A stretch of DNA of 64,000 bases, from positions 1 through 64,000 of the forward strand of contig NZ_JAINVZ010000027.1 in the NCBI RefSeq assembly GCF_019890615.1, written 5' to 3'. Position numbers and translations under genes: made by a program. The number at the start of each line of letters is the position of its first letter. Position 1 is the first letter of the stretch. This document shows, piece after piece, positions 55,406 to 63,901 of this stretch. The stretch comes from Streptantibioticus parmotrematis (GTDB taxonomy: Bacteria; Actinomycetota; Actinomycetes; Streptomycetales; Streptomycetaceae). Under the pieces are notes generated by a model. That model ran no database searches, was not told where the DNA came from, and saw only the letters and a list, made by a program, of their open reading frames with translations.

Positions 55406-56458
55406 TCAGGCCAGCAGCGGGAGCACCTCACCGCCCAGCCGGGCCACGCAGGCCTCCGTCTCCGCCAGGTCTCCACTGCCCTCGGCGAGCAACGCGAAAC
55501 GGCTGATCCCGGTCCGCTCGACGGTCGCCGCGATCCGGTCCGCGCACACCCGGGGCGAGCCCACCGGGTGCAGCGAGCACAGCAGATCGGTGTAGGCGTG
55601 CGCGTCGCGCCTGGCACGCGGGCGCCCGTCCACCGTCACATGCGCCGCGAGCCCGTGCTGCAACCAGCCGGGCATCGCCTTGCGCAGCGTCTCCACCGCG
55701 CCCCGCGTGGTGTCGGCGACCTGGGTGACCCCGGCCGAGACGTGTTCCGCCGCGGTGGCCGCCACCTCGTCCGGATCGCGCCCGGCCGCCAGCGCCTCCT
55801 GCCGCCACAGCGCCGTCATCGCGGCCTTCTCCTCGTCACCGCAGTGCATGCCGAGCAGCATCGGCAGCCCGCGCGCCGCCGCCAGCCGGACCGTGGCCGG
55901 TGACGTGCAGGCGACGATCACCCGCGGCCGGGCGGGCACGCCGATGTCGTCCAGGTCGTCCGGCCGGGGGACCACCGGCACCTCGCGGAAGCGGTGGCGC
56001 GGCCCGTCCGAGCCCACCCGGGGCTCCGACAGCCAGCGCAGCAGCAGGTCGAGCGACTCGGGGAAGTCCTCCTGGTAGGCGTCGAGTCCGGTGCCGAAGA
56101 CCTCCAGGTCCTGCCAGGGGCCGCCACGTCCGACGCCGAGGACGAACCGCCCGCCCGACGTCAGGTGCAGCAGCGCCGCCTGCTCGCCGAGCGCCACCGG
56201 GTGCGTGGTCGGCAGCACGCTGACCGCCGTGCCCACGGTGATCCGCCGGGTGCGGCCCAGCAGCAGCGCCGCCAGCGTGACCGCCGACGGGCACACTCCG
56301 TACGGCATGAAGTGGTGTTCGGCCAGCCAGACCGAGTCGAGCCCGGCCCGCTCGGCCGCCTCGGCGGTGCGCACCGTGCGGTGCAGCGCCTCGGCGTGTC
56401 CCTGGCCCGGGAACTGCGCCGAGAGCGCGAACGCTCCCACCCGTGGTGTCTCGCGCAT
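55406..56458 (-). CDS. Luciferase-like (LLM class) flavin-dependent oxidoreductase
   Basis: This 350-residue bacterial-luciferase-fold protein shows GLDSVWLAEHHFMPYG near the N-terminus, TRRITVGTAVSVLP, and the SGGRFVLGVGRGGPWQDLEVFG segment typical of F420- or FMN-dependent LLM enzymes. Reactions range from alkane or amine monooxygenation to dehydrogenation. The substrate cannot be read from the sequence. The ATG follows GAGAGGTGAGGAC. It stands alone, 200 bp from the SCO5389-family gene. Confidence 0.9.
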   Translation of the reverse strand: MRETPRVGAFALSAQFPGQGHAEALHRTVRTAEAAERAGLDSVWLAEHHFMPYGVCPSAVTLAALLLGRTRRITVGTAVSVLPTTHPVALGEQAALLHLTSGGRFVLGVGRGGPWQDLEVFGTGLDAYQEDFPESLDLLLRWLSEPRVGSDGPRHRFREVPVVPRPDDLDDIGVPARPRVIVACTSPATVRLAAARGLPMLLGMHCGDEEKAAMTALWRQEALAAGRDPDEVAATAAEHVSAGVTQVADTTRGAVETLRKAMPGWLQHGLAAHVTVDGRPRARRDAHAYTDLLCSLHPVGSPRVCADRIAATVERTGISRFALLAEGSGDLAETEACVARLGGEVLPLLA

Positions 56459-56635
56459 GTCGTCCTCACCTCTCTTCCCCGCCCGTTCGCCCGCGGTGCG
56501 GCGGACCGGATTCCGCCTGGTGAACGGGAGGCTCCCCCATGGGGGTTAACGCCTGACACGTGCCAAAGGCACGGTCGGCGCCGTGATTTCGTGACTGCGT
56601 GATTGTCGGACGCGTGACGCCGCGTTGTCCGCCGG

Positions 56636-56665
56636 TTACCGGAGCCGGTCCGGGCCGCGTACGCT
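56636..56665 (+). promoter_or_regulatory. Candidate promoter of the small Cys/His-rich gene
   Basis: TTACCG (56636-56641), an 18-base spacer and TACGCT (56660-56665) form a fair housekeeping promoter, giving a leader of about 55 nt before GTG 56725. Confidence 0.4.
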
Positions 56666-56724
56666 GGTGTCCGGGTCTGCCGGAACCCGCCCTGTCGCCG
56701 ACTCGCCCCCGTACGAGGTGTCCC

Positions 56725-57039
56725 GTGTCCCCCCGCCGAAACCGCCCGCACCGGGCCGTCAAGCCCGAACCGAGCCGGGACGGCGAACGCCACGGGCTGG
56801 AACGGACCGAGAGCTGGCACGGCGAGGAGTGGGTGATGCGCCCGGTCTCCGGCAGCGCCGGCAAGACCTACCGCTGCCCGGGCTGCGACCAGGAGATCCC
56901 GCCCGGCGTCGGCCACGTGGTCGCCTGGCCCGAGCACGCGGGCGTGGACGACCGCCGTCACTGGCACCGGGCCTGCTGGAACGCCAGGGAGCGGCGCGGC
57001 GCGAAGGTGTTGCGCTCCCGCAACGCGCCGCGCCACTAG
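56725..57039 (+). CDS. Small protein with CPGC/HxxC zinc-ribbon-like motif
   Basis: This 104-residue basic protein has a YRCPGCDQEI motif near residue 52 and HWHRACW near residue 82, a Cys2-His-Cys set spaced like a small zinc ribbon. GSAGKTY before it resembles a P-loop and may explain ATP/GTP-binding annotations of similar proteins, but the rest of a P-loop fold is missing. ACGAGGT precedes the GTG. The function is unknown; nucleic-acid binding is possible. Confidence 0.75.
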   Translation: MSPRRNRPHRAVKPEPSRDGERHGLERTESWHGEEWVMRPVSGSAGKTYRCPGCDQEIPPGVGHVVAWPEHAGVDDRRHWHRACWNARERRGAKVLRSRNAPRH

Positions 57040-57095
57040 GCGAGTCGGCACGTAGGGCCCGGCCGAGTGCGTCAGCCCGTCAGCTGGTCAAGCCG

Positions 57096-57953
57096 TCAGC
57101 CCTTCAGGCTGTCGTCGGGCTCGTCCCGCGGGCGCGGCAAAATCACCCGGAGCGGCTCGCGCGGCGGACGCGGGCGCCACTCGCGCGGATAGCCCACCGA
57201 CACCTCCTCGAACCGCACGCCGTCGTGCCAGGTCACCCGGGGGATGTGCAGGTGCCCGTAGACCACCGCGGCGGCCCGGAACCTGCGGTGCCAGTCCGCG
57301 GTCAGCTCCGTACCGCACCACTGCGCGAACTCCGGATAGCGAAGGATCTCGGTGGGGTGCCGCAGCAGCGGCCAGTGCCCGGCCAGCACCGTCCGTACGT
57401 GCGGCGGCAGTTCGGCGAGCCTGCGCTCGGTGTACGCGACCCGCTCACGGCACCAGTCGTCCAGGCCCTCGTGCGGATCGGGGCGCAGGAAGTGCTCGTC
57501 GGTGCAGACCACGCCCGCGGCGTACGCGGCGGCGAGCGACTCCTGTTTGGTGGCCGTGCCCGGCGCCCGGAAGGTGTAGTCGTACAGCACGAACAGCGGC
57601 GCGACCGCCACCGGGCCGTCCGCGTCCGGCCACAGCGGGTAGGGGTCCTCGGGCGTGACGACGCCCAGCGCGCGGCACACCTCGACCAGGTGCGCGTAGC
57701 GCTCGGCGCCGCCCAGCTGGACCGGGTCGCTGGGGTGCGTCCACAACTCGTGGTTGCCCGGCGCCCACAGCACCTTCGCGAACCGCCCGGCCAGCGTCCG
57801 CAGCGCCCACTCGACGTCCTCGACCCGCTCGGCGACGTCCCCGGCGACGATCAGCCAGTCCCCGTCGTCCGCGGGACGCAGCCCGTCGACGATCTTCCGG
57901 TTGTCCTCGTACGCGATGTGCAGATCGCTGACGGCGAGCAGACGGGCGGTCAT
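57096..57953 (-). CDS. Metallophosphoesterase
   Basis: This 285-residue calcineurin-like phosphoesterase has all five metal motifs: SDLHIAYE, AGDVAER, PGNHELW, AGHWPLL and YGHLHIPR. The dinuclear metal site is therefore intact. A long insertion (about residues 120-180) distinguishes it from small nucleases or Icc-type enzymes. Similar streptomycete proteins often lie beside phosphopantetheinyl transferases, but none is present here. The stop is followed at once by the convergent gene. Confidence 0.9.
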   Translation of the reverse strand: MTARLLAVSDLHIAYEDNRKIVDGLRPADDGDWLIVAGDVAERVEDVEWALRTLAGRFAKVLWAPGNHELWTHPSDPVQLGGAERYAHLVEVCRALGVVTPEDPYPLWPDADGPVAVAPLFVLYDYTFRAPGTATKQESLAAAYAAGVVCTDEHFLRPDPHEGLDDWCRERVAYTERRLAELPPHVRTVLAGHWPLLRHPTEILRYPEFAQWCGTELTADWHRRFRAAAVVYGHLHIPRVTWHDGVRFEEVSVGYPREWRPRPPREPLRVILPRPRDEPDDSLKG

Positions 57954-57960
57954 CGCGGCC

Positions 57961-58815
57961 TCACACGTCGCGCTTGTTGATGACGGTGAACGCGCCCGCC
58001 AGCGCCACCACCGTGACCCCGGCCAGGATCCACAGCGGCGTCCAGCCGTGCGGGCCGGAGTCCAGCATCGGGATGCCGTAGATCGCGGCGAGCGCGTTGG
58101 GCACCGAGTACTCGATGAGGTCGGTGCGCAGCGTCTGGAGGCTCTCGCCCGCCATGAACAGTGCCAGCAGCAACGGCAGCAGCACGACGCCCAGCATGGC
58201 GGTGATCGCGCCCGCCGAGTGCCGCAGCATCGCGCCGACCGCCAGCGCCAGCAGGCCGAGCAGTGCCACGTACAGGCCGATGCCGACCGTGGCCCGCGCC
58301 CACTGGCTGCCGGAGGGCGCGAGCACGCCGTGCCCGGAGATCAGCGAGGAGTCGACGGCCGCGACCAGCAGGCAGGCGACCGTGGTCAGCACGAAGGCGA
58401 GGGAGAAGAAGACCACGGCCTTGGCGGCCAGCACCCGCGAGCGGCTGGGGCAGGCGGTGAGCGTGGTGCGGATCATGCCGGTGCTGTACTCCGAGGAGAT
58501 CACCAGCACGCCCAGCGTGATCACCGACAGGCTGCCGAGCAGCACGCCGAAGAAGCCGGCCGCGAGCGCCGGGAAGCCGCTCGCCTCGTGACCGCTCATC
58601 ACGGAGGCGACCAGCAGCCCGATGCCGACGACCACCAGCAGCATCACCCCGAGCGTCCACATCGTGGAGCGAAGGGTGCGGATCTTGGTCCACTCGGAGC
58701 GCAGCGCGTCGCCGAAGGTGGCGTCGCGCACCGGGATCGGCGAGGTGTACGCGGCGGGCGCGCCGCCCTGCCACGGCTGGGTGCCCTGCGCGGTGGCCTG
58801 GTGGGGAGTGGTCAT
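57961..58815 (-). CDS. ABC transporter permease (ABC-2 type), pair 1
   Basis: This 284-residue membrane protein has six hydrophobic segments and an Ala/Gln-rich N-terminus of about 30 residues. The EWTKIRTLRSTMWTL coupling helix before TM1 and ISSEYSTGMIRTTL after TM2 are typical of actinobacterial ABC-2 permeases. It follows its ATPase gene with a gap of two bases and probably forms a homodimer with it. The cargo is unknown; related pairs export lipids, peptides or antibiotics. Confidence 0.87.
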   Translation of the reverse strand: MTTPHQATAQGTQPWQGGAPAAYTSPIPVRDATFGDALRSEWTKIRTLRSTMWTLGVMLLVVVGIGLLVASVMSGHEASGFPALAAGFFGVLLGSLSVITLGVLVISSEYSTGMIRTTLTACPSRSRVLAAKAVVFFSLAFVLTTVACLLVAAVDSSLISGHGVLAPSGSQWARATVGIGLYVALLGLLALAVGAMLRHSAGAITAMLGVVLLPLLLALFMAGESLQTLRTDLIEYSVPNALAAIYGIPMLDSGPHGWTPLWILAGVTVVALAGAFTVINKRDV

Positions 58816-58817
58816 CG

Positions 58818-60068
58818 TCAGCGGTCCTCGGCGTCGGGCTGGTCGGTGGCGGGAGCGGCGGGGGCCTGCGGGGGCGCGGCGGGAGCGGCCGGCGCGGCGT
58901 GGTGCGGGGCGGGGGGAGCGCCGAAGCCGCCCTGCGGGGGCGGGCCCTGCGGCACGGGACCGGGCGGGTACGCGGGGGCCTGCCCGTACGCCGGTGCCTG
59001 CGGCGGCAGTTGACCGCCCTGCGGCGCGTACGGGTGTGGTGCGCCCTGCGGGGCGTAGGGCTGCGGCTGCCCGTAACCCGTGGCGGGCGGCGGCAGTTGA
59101 CCGGGCAGGGTCTGGCCCTGTGGCCCCGGCTGCTGGAACCCGGCCCGCGGGTCGTGCGTCGAGCGGTAGTCGACCGCGCCCTGGGTCAGCCGCATGTACG
59201 CCTCCTCCAGCGAGGCGTGGTGCGGTGACAGCTCCCACAGGCGCACGTCGGCCTGGTGCGCGAGGTCGCTGATGCGCGGCAGTTCCAGACCGGTGACGCG
59301 CAGCGCGCCGTCCTGCTCGGGCTGGACCCCGCCGCCCGCCTCGTGCAGCGCGGCGGTCAGCTTCTCGCGTACGCCCGGCTCGTCCGGGGTGCGCACCAGC
59401 GCGTAGCCGGTCGAGTTGCGCGCTATGAAGTCCTTGACGCCCATGTCCGCCAGCAGTTGACCGCGCCCGATGACGATGAGGTGGTCGGCGGTGAGCGCCA
59501 TCTCGCTCATCAGGTGGCTGGAGACGAAGACGGTGCGGCCCTCGGAGGCGAGGCGCCGCATCAGGTTGCGCACCCAGTGGATGCCCTCGGGGTCGAGGCC
59601 GTTGACCGGCTCGTCGAAGAGCAGCACCTGCGGGTCGCCGAGGAGCGCGGCGGCGATGCCGAGGCGCTGGCCCATGCCGAGCGAGAAGCCCTTGGAGCGC
59701 TTGCCCGCGACCTCCTTCAGGCCCACCACGCCCAGCACCTCGTCGACCCGGCGGGCCGGGATGCCGGACAACTGGGCCAGGCACAGCAGGTGCTGGCGCG
59801 CGCTGCGCCCGCCGTGCACCGCCTTGGCGTCCAGCAGCGCGCCCACGTGCCGTGGCGCGTTGGGCAGTTGGCGGTAGGGGCGGCCGCTGACGGTGACCTC
59901 ACCGGAGGTCGGGGTGTCGAGGCCGAGGATCATCCGCATCGTCGTGGACTTGCCCGAGCCGTTGGGACCCAGGAAGCCGGTCACCAGTCCCGGACGGACC
60001 TGGAACGACAGGTTGTAGACGGCGGTCTTGGTGCCGTACCGCTTGGTGAGGCCGCGTGCCTCGATCAT
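58818..60068 (-). CDS. ABC transporter ATPase, pair 1, with long Pro/Gln/Gly-rich tail
   Basis: The protein has 416 residues. The N-terminal 230 residues form the ATPase: Walker A LGPNGSGKSTTM, signature FSLGMGQRLGIA, Walker B VLLFDEPVNGLDP and switch His in SSHLMSE. Residues about 310-416 are a low-complexity tail rich in PAYGQAP/APQG units, absent from its paralogue. ATG 60068 has GAGGGGCGGAG upstream. The permease gene follows two bases later. The tail may tether partner proteins or localise the transporter. Confidence 0.92.
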   Translation of the reverse strand: MIEARGLTKRYGTKTAVYNLSFQVRPGLVTGFLGPNGSGKSTTMRMILGLDTPTSGEVTVSGRPYRQLPNAPRHVGALLDAKAVHGGRSARQHLLCLAQLSGIPARRVDEVLGVVGLKEVAGKRSKGFSLGMGQRLGIAAALLGDPQVLLFDEPVNGLDPEGIHWVRNLMRRLASEGRTVFVSSHLMSEMALTADHLIVIGRGQLLADMGVKDFIARNSTGYALVRTPDEPGVREKLTAALHEAGGGVQPEQDGALRVTGLELPRISDLAHQADVRLWELSPHHASLEEAYMRLTQGAVDYRSTHDPRAGFQQPGPQGQTLPGQLPPPATGYGQPQPYAPQGAPHPYAPQGGQLPPQAPAYGQAPAYPPGPVPQGPPPQGGFGAPPAPHHAAPAAPAAPPQAPAAPATDQPDAEDR

Positions 60069-60112
60069 GCTCCGCCCCTCGCTGACGACTGGGGCGCGTG
60101 CCCCCGTAACGG

Positions 60113-60940
60113 CTAGGAGGCTATCCAAGGTGGTCCGGTTCCTGCCAACGTCGGCAGGCCGGACGGCCGCAGCAGCCAGCCCTCACGCCGGAAGACCTCC
60201 GCGCCCGCCGCCCGGGCCGCCGGGTCCGCGGCGACCGTGGCCACCCACGCGTCCGGATCGGGCCCCAGCAGCGCCCGCAACGCGTCGGACGCCCCCAGCA
60301 GCCGGCGCAGCAGCGCGGGCTGGTCCCGCGCGGTCAGCGGGGTGCGGCCGTCCAGCGCGAGCACGCCGTGCCGGTGCACGTAGAGCGCCGCCGACGGCAG
60401 CCGGGTGCCGCCCGGCAGCGTCATCGGGAAGGCGTCGCCGTCCACCGTCACCCGGTGGTAGTGCGGCTCGGTGGCGTCGACCGCCGCCAGCTGGTCCGCG
60501 TCCAGCCAGCCGACGGCCAGCGTGGCGACGGAAACGCCGCTGCCGTACGGGGACGCGCTCACGTAACCGGCGAGGCTGATGTGGGCCGAGACCCCGGCCG
60601 CGATGCCGCGCACCCGCAGCGGGCTCATCGGCACCGCCACCGGCAGCCCCGCGAGCACCAGCTTGTGCCGGACCTGCGCCGGGCAGGCGTTGGACCCCAC
60701 GGCGAGCACCGGCAGCCGCTCGTCCGTCCCCGCGACGCCCGCGTCGCGCAGCACGGCGTCGAGCCCCGCGCCCCGCCCGCCGACCGCCCAGCCGCCCACC
60801 GGTCCGCCGTCCGCCCGCAGCGGCAGCAACTCCTCGTCGCACAGCAGCCCGGGACCCGGGACCGGCCGCCCGGGATAGGCCAGCGGCGCCAGCACGGGCA
60901 CGGCGTCCAGCCCCAGCGCCCGCAGCGTGTGATCGGTCAC
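60113..60940 (-). CDS. Protein of unknown function, possibly gamma-glutamylcyclotransferase-like fold
   Basis: This 275-residue soluble protein has LPVLAVGSNACPAQVRHKL, which resembles the YGSN substrate-binding loop of gamma-glutamylcyclotransferase-like proteins. A later LDADQLAAVDATEPHYHRV matches the Glu-containing segment of that fold. Both matches are weak, so enzymatic function is not claimed. TAGGCT six bases before GTG 60940 suggests a leaderless message. It lies between two paralogous ABC transporters but is not obviously part of them. Confidence 0.6.
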   Translation of the reverse strand: MTDHTLRALGLDAVPVLAPLAYPGRPVPGPGLLCDEELLPLRADGGPVGGWAVGGRGAGLDAVLRDAGVAGTDERLPVLAVGSNACPAQVRHKLVLAGLPVAVPMSPLRVRGIAAGVSAHISLAGYVSASPYGSGVSVATLAVGWLDADQLAAVDATEPHYHRVTVDGDAFPMTLPGGTRLPSAALYVHRHGVLALDGRTPLTARDQPALLRRLLGASDALRALLGPDPDAWVATVAADPAARAAGAEVFRREGWLLRPSGLPTLAGTGPPWIAS

Positions 60941-60962
60941 CCGACGAGCCTAGCGGCGCGGT

Positions 60963-61733
60963 TCACGCGTCCCGGCGCCGCAGCAGGAAGAAGCCGCCGG
61001 CCAGCGCGGCCACCACCCACCCCACCATGATCAGCAGCCCGGCCCACGGCCCGTACGGCCGCGTGTCGCCGAGGGTGACGACCATCATCACCTTCCGGCC
61101 CGCCTGGTCCGGCAGGTAGTAGGCGACCTTCTGGGTGGCGTGCACGGCGCTGAGGATGTTGGAGACCAGGAAGAAGAACGGCATCAGGATCGACAGCGAC
61201 AGCAGCGGGCTGCGCAGCATCGCCGCGCAGCCCATCGCGAACACCGAGATCAGCGTCAGGTACAGCCCGCCGCCGACGACCGCGCGCAGCACCCCGGGGT
61301 CGCCGATGTGCACCCGGTGCGAGCCCAGCATCGCCTGGCCCGCGAAGAAGGTGACGAACGACGTCACCATGCCCACCACGAACGCCAGCGCCGTGGCCAC
61401 CGCGAGCTTGCACGCGAGGAACGTCCACCGCTGCGGCACCGCGGCCAGCGAGGTGCGGATCATGCCGGTGCTGTACTCCGTGGAGACCACCAGCACGCCG
61501 AAGACGATCATCAGCAGCTGACCCAGGGTCATCCCGGCGAAGCTGGTGTAGGTCGGGTCGAAGATCAGCTGGTCGTGCGGCGACATCTTCGAGAAGCCGT
61601 TATTGGCGAGGAACGAGATGAGCACGCCCAGGCCGATGGTGAGGACCGCCGCCAGCGACAGCGTCCACACCGTGGAGCGCACCGACCGGATCTTCGTCCA
61701 CTCCGACCGCAGCACCGCGGGTGCCAGCACCAT
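60963..61733 (-). CDS. ABC transporter permease (ABC-2 type), pair 2
   Basis: This 256-residue membrane protein is paralogous to the pair 1 permease. Shared landmarks are RSEWTKIRSVRSTVWTL and STEYSTGMIRTSLA; six hydrophobic segments are visible, and the C-terminus ends in FFLLRRRDA, a dibasic tail. It starts one base after its ATPase gene, so the two are likely co-translated. Cargo unknown. Confidence 0.87.
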   Translation of the reverse strand: MVLAPAVLRSEWTKIRSVRSTVWTLSLAAVLTIGLGVLISFLANNGFSKMSPHDQLIFDPTYTSFAGMTLGQLLMIVFGVLVVSTEYSTGMIRTSLAAVPQRWTFLACKLAVATALAFVVGMVTSFVTFFAGQAMLGSHRVHIGDPGVLRAVVGGGLYLTLISVFAMGCAAMLRSPLLSLSILMPFFFLVSNILSAVHATQKVAYYLPDQAGRKVMMVVTLGDTRPYGPWAGLLIMVGWVVAALAGGFFLLRRRDA

Positions 61734-61734
61734 G

Positions 61735-62754
61735 TCAGACCCCCTCGCCGTCGCCGGACCGCTCCGGGCCGTGCTCGCGCCGCCACTGCTCGCCCCACGC
61801 GGGCGCCTGCTCCACGGGCGCCCCGGCGGTCGGTGTCGGAGGCTCGCCCGCCTCCCGCGCGTGGTACTCCACCGCCTGCGCGGTCAGCCCCATGAACGCC
61901 TCCTCCAGGGACGCCTGCTGGGGACTCAGCTCGTGCAGCACGAGCCGTTCGCGCGCGGCCAGCTCGCCCAGGTCGGCCGCGGTCGACCCGGTGACCTCGA
62001 ACGAGCCGTCGCCCGCGGTCCGCGCCTCGATCCCGGCCGCCGCCAGCACGTCCCGCATCCGCTCCGGCTCGGGGGTGCGCACCCGTACGAAGGAGCGGGA
62101 GTTGCGGGCGATGAAGTCGGCCATCGAGGTGTCCGCGAGCAGCTTGCCCTGCCCGATCACCACCAGGTGCTCGGCGGTCAGCGCCATCTCGCTCATCAGG
62201 TGGCTGGAGACGAAGACCGTGCGGCCCTGCGCGGCCAGCGACTGCATCAGGTTGCGGATCCAGCGGATGCCCTCGGGGTCGAGCCCGTTGACCGGCTCGT
62301 CGAACATCAGGATGCGCGGGTCGCCCAGCAGCGCCGCCGCGATGCCGAGCCGCTGGCCCATGCCGAGCGAGAAGCCCTTGGGCCGCTTGCGCGCCACCGG
62401 CGTCAGGCCGACCGCCTCCAGCACCTCGCCGACCCGGGAGCGCGGGATACGGTTCGCCTGCGCCAGGCAGAGCAGATGGTTGTACGCGGTGCGCCCGCCG
62501 TGCACCGCCTGCGCGTCCAGCAGCGCGCCGATCTCTTTGAGCGGCTCCTTCAGCTCCGCGTACCGCTTGCCGTCGATCCGCACGTCACCGGCGGTGGGGT
62601 TGTCCAGACCCAGCATCATCCGCATGGTCGTCGACTTGCCCGCGCCGTTCGGCCCGAGGAAGCCCGTGACGATGCCGGGCCGCACGGTGAACGTCAGATG
62701 GTCGACCGCCACCTTCTCCCCGAACCGCTTCGTCAGCCCCTGAAGCTCGATCAC
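61735..62754 (-). CDS. ABC transporter ATPase, pair 2
   Basis: This 339-residue ATPase has Walker A LGPNGAGKSTTM, signature FSLGMGQRLGIA, Walker B LMFDEPVNGLDP and switch His in SSHLMSEM, closely matching the pair 1 ATPase. Its short acidic C-terminus lacks the PAYGQ tail. GTG 62754 is chosen because TAGCGT (62767-62762) lies seven bases upstream and the resulting VIELQGLTKRFG matches the paralogue's MIEARGLTKRYG. GTG 62763 would add three residues. Confidence 0.92.
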   Translation of the reverse strand: MIELQGLTKRFGEKVAVDHLTFTVRPGIVTGFLGPNGAGKSTTMRMMLGLDNPTAGDVRIDGKRYAELKEPLKEIGALLDAQAVHGGRTAYNHLLCLAQANRIPRSRVGEVLEAVGLTPVARKRPKGFSLGMGQRLGIAAALLGDPRILMFDEPVNGLDPEGIRWIRNLMQSLAAQGRTVFVSSHLMSEMALTAEHLVVIGQGKLLADTSMADFIARNSRSFVRVRTPEPERMRDVLAAAGIEARTAGDGSFEVTGSTAADLGELAARERLVLHELSPQQASLEEAFMGLTAQAVEYHAREAGEPPTPTAGAPVEQAPAWGEQWRREHGPERSGDGEGV

Positions 62755-62795
62755 ACCGTCCACGCTAGGCGACTACCCCGTACCGCGCACGGCAA

Positions 62796-62822
62796 GACCC
62801 CCCGCCCGGGAGGCGAGGGGTC
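62796..62822 (-). terminator. Terminator of filP
   Basis: GACCCC/GGGGTC and CGCC/GGCG arms, separated by a one-base bulge on each side, form a hairpin (62796-62822) about 45 bases after the filP stop on the minus strand. It also lies just ahead of the ABC pair 2 promoter. Confidence 0.7.
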
Positions 62823-62864
62823 CTGGCGTCGTACGGGTGCGCGGTCGCGCGAGCTGAGCGGGGA

Positions 62865-63800
62865 TCAGCGGCTCTGCTGGGCCGGGACACCACGGGAGAC
62901 GGTCTCGTCCTCCGGGGCACCGGCCGCGGCGACCGCGGCACCGGTCAGGGTGGCCAGCATCTCGCGGACGTTGGTCAGCTGGGCGTTGATGCTGTCGCGA
63001 CGGTTGGTCAGCGCGGCCAGCTCACGCTCGGATTCGCTGCGGATGCGGTCGGCCTTGGCGTTGGCGTCGGCCACGATGTCCTCGGCCTGGCGCTGCGCGG
63101 TCTCCACCGTCTGGCGGGCCCGGCGCTCGGCGTCGGTGCGCAGCTTCTCCGCCTCCAGGCGCAGCTGCTCGGCGCGGTGCTCGATCTCCGCCAGCCGCTT
63201 CTCCGCCTTGGCCTGACGGGAGGCCAGGTCGCGCTCGGACTGCTCGCGGCGCTTGGCGAGGTTGGTCTCGAAGTCCGCGGCGGCCTGGGCGGCCTTGGCG
63301 CGGGTCTCCTCGAAGAGGGCGTCCGCCTCCTCGCGCTTGGCCTGGGCGTCCTTGGTGGCGTCGTTGCGCAGCTGGGTCGCCTCGTTCTTCGCCTTGTCGA
63401 CGATCCGGGCGCCCTCGTCCTCCGCCTTCGCCTTGCGCTCCGCGGCGAACGACTCCGCGTCCGCGCGCACCTGGTTGGCGGCCCCCTCCGCCAGCTCACG
63501 GTGCTGCTCGGCCGCCCTGCGGGCCTCCTCACGCAGGTCCTTGGCCTCCTCCTCGGCGAGCCGGAGGATCTTCTCGACGCGCGCGCCGAGCCCCGCGTAG
63601 CTGGGCTCGGCGTCGTTGATCTGTGCCTGGGCGTTCTGGGTCTCGAGGTGCAGCTCCTCGATGCGCTTCTCCAGCGCGGTGATCCTGGACAGAGCGCTGT
63701 CGCGGTCGGCGACGAGCTTGGTGATGCGGTCGTCCACCTGGCCGCGGTCGTAGCCACGCCGCACGAGCTCGAAGCCGAAGGGGGAGGAAGTGTCGCTCAT
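62865..63800 (-). CDS. filP: FilP, coiled-coil intermediate-filament-like cytoskeletal protein
   Basis: This 311-residue protein is almost all coiled coil (about residues 25-290), with long Ala/Glu/Lys/Arg heptads. The N-terminal FELVRRGYDRGQVDDRI motif is shared with DivIVA-type and Scy proteins. Length and sequence fit FilP, which polymerises into filaments at streptomycete hyphal tips, gives mechanical strength, and interacts with DivIVA. The C-terminus (residues 290-311) is flexible. Older annotations call this family cellulose-binding protein. It is read in the same direction as the probable scy end upstream. Confidence 0.94.
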   Translation of the reverse strand: MSDTSSPFGFELVRRGYDRGQVDDRITKLVADRDSALSRITALEKRIEELHLETQNAQAQINDAEPSYAGLGARVEKILRLAEEEAKDLREEARRAAEQHRELAEGAANQVRADAESFAAERKAKAEDEGARIVDKAKNEATQLRNDATKDAQAKREEADALFEETRAKAAQAAADFETNLAKRREQSERDLASRQAKAEKRLAEIEHRAEQLRLEAEKLRTDAERRARQTVETAQRQAEDIVADANAKADRIRSESERELAALTNRRDSINAQLTNVREMLATLTGAAVAAAGAPEDETVSRGVPAQQSR

Positions 63801-63901
63801 GGGGTTCCTGTCAATCAGGCCGGTGAGGTGATAGAGGGAATCCTAGGGGTGAGGACGGCGTGTCATCGAGTCAATCCCCGTTACAGCTGGAGAATGTGCG
63901 C

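Noticed and set aside
56601-56625. TTGTCGGAC as another DNA-damage-type promoter
   Set aside because: The -10 position reads CCGCGT, lacking the TANNNT element.
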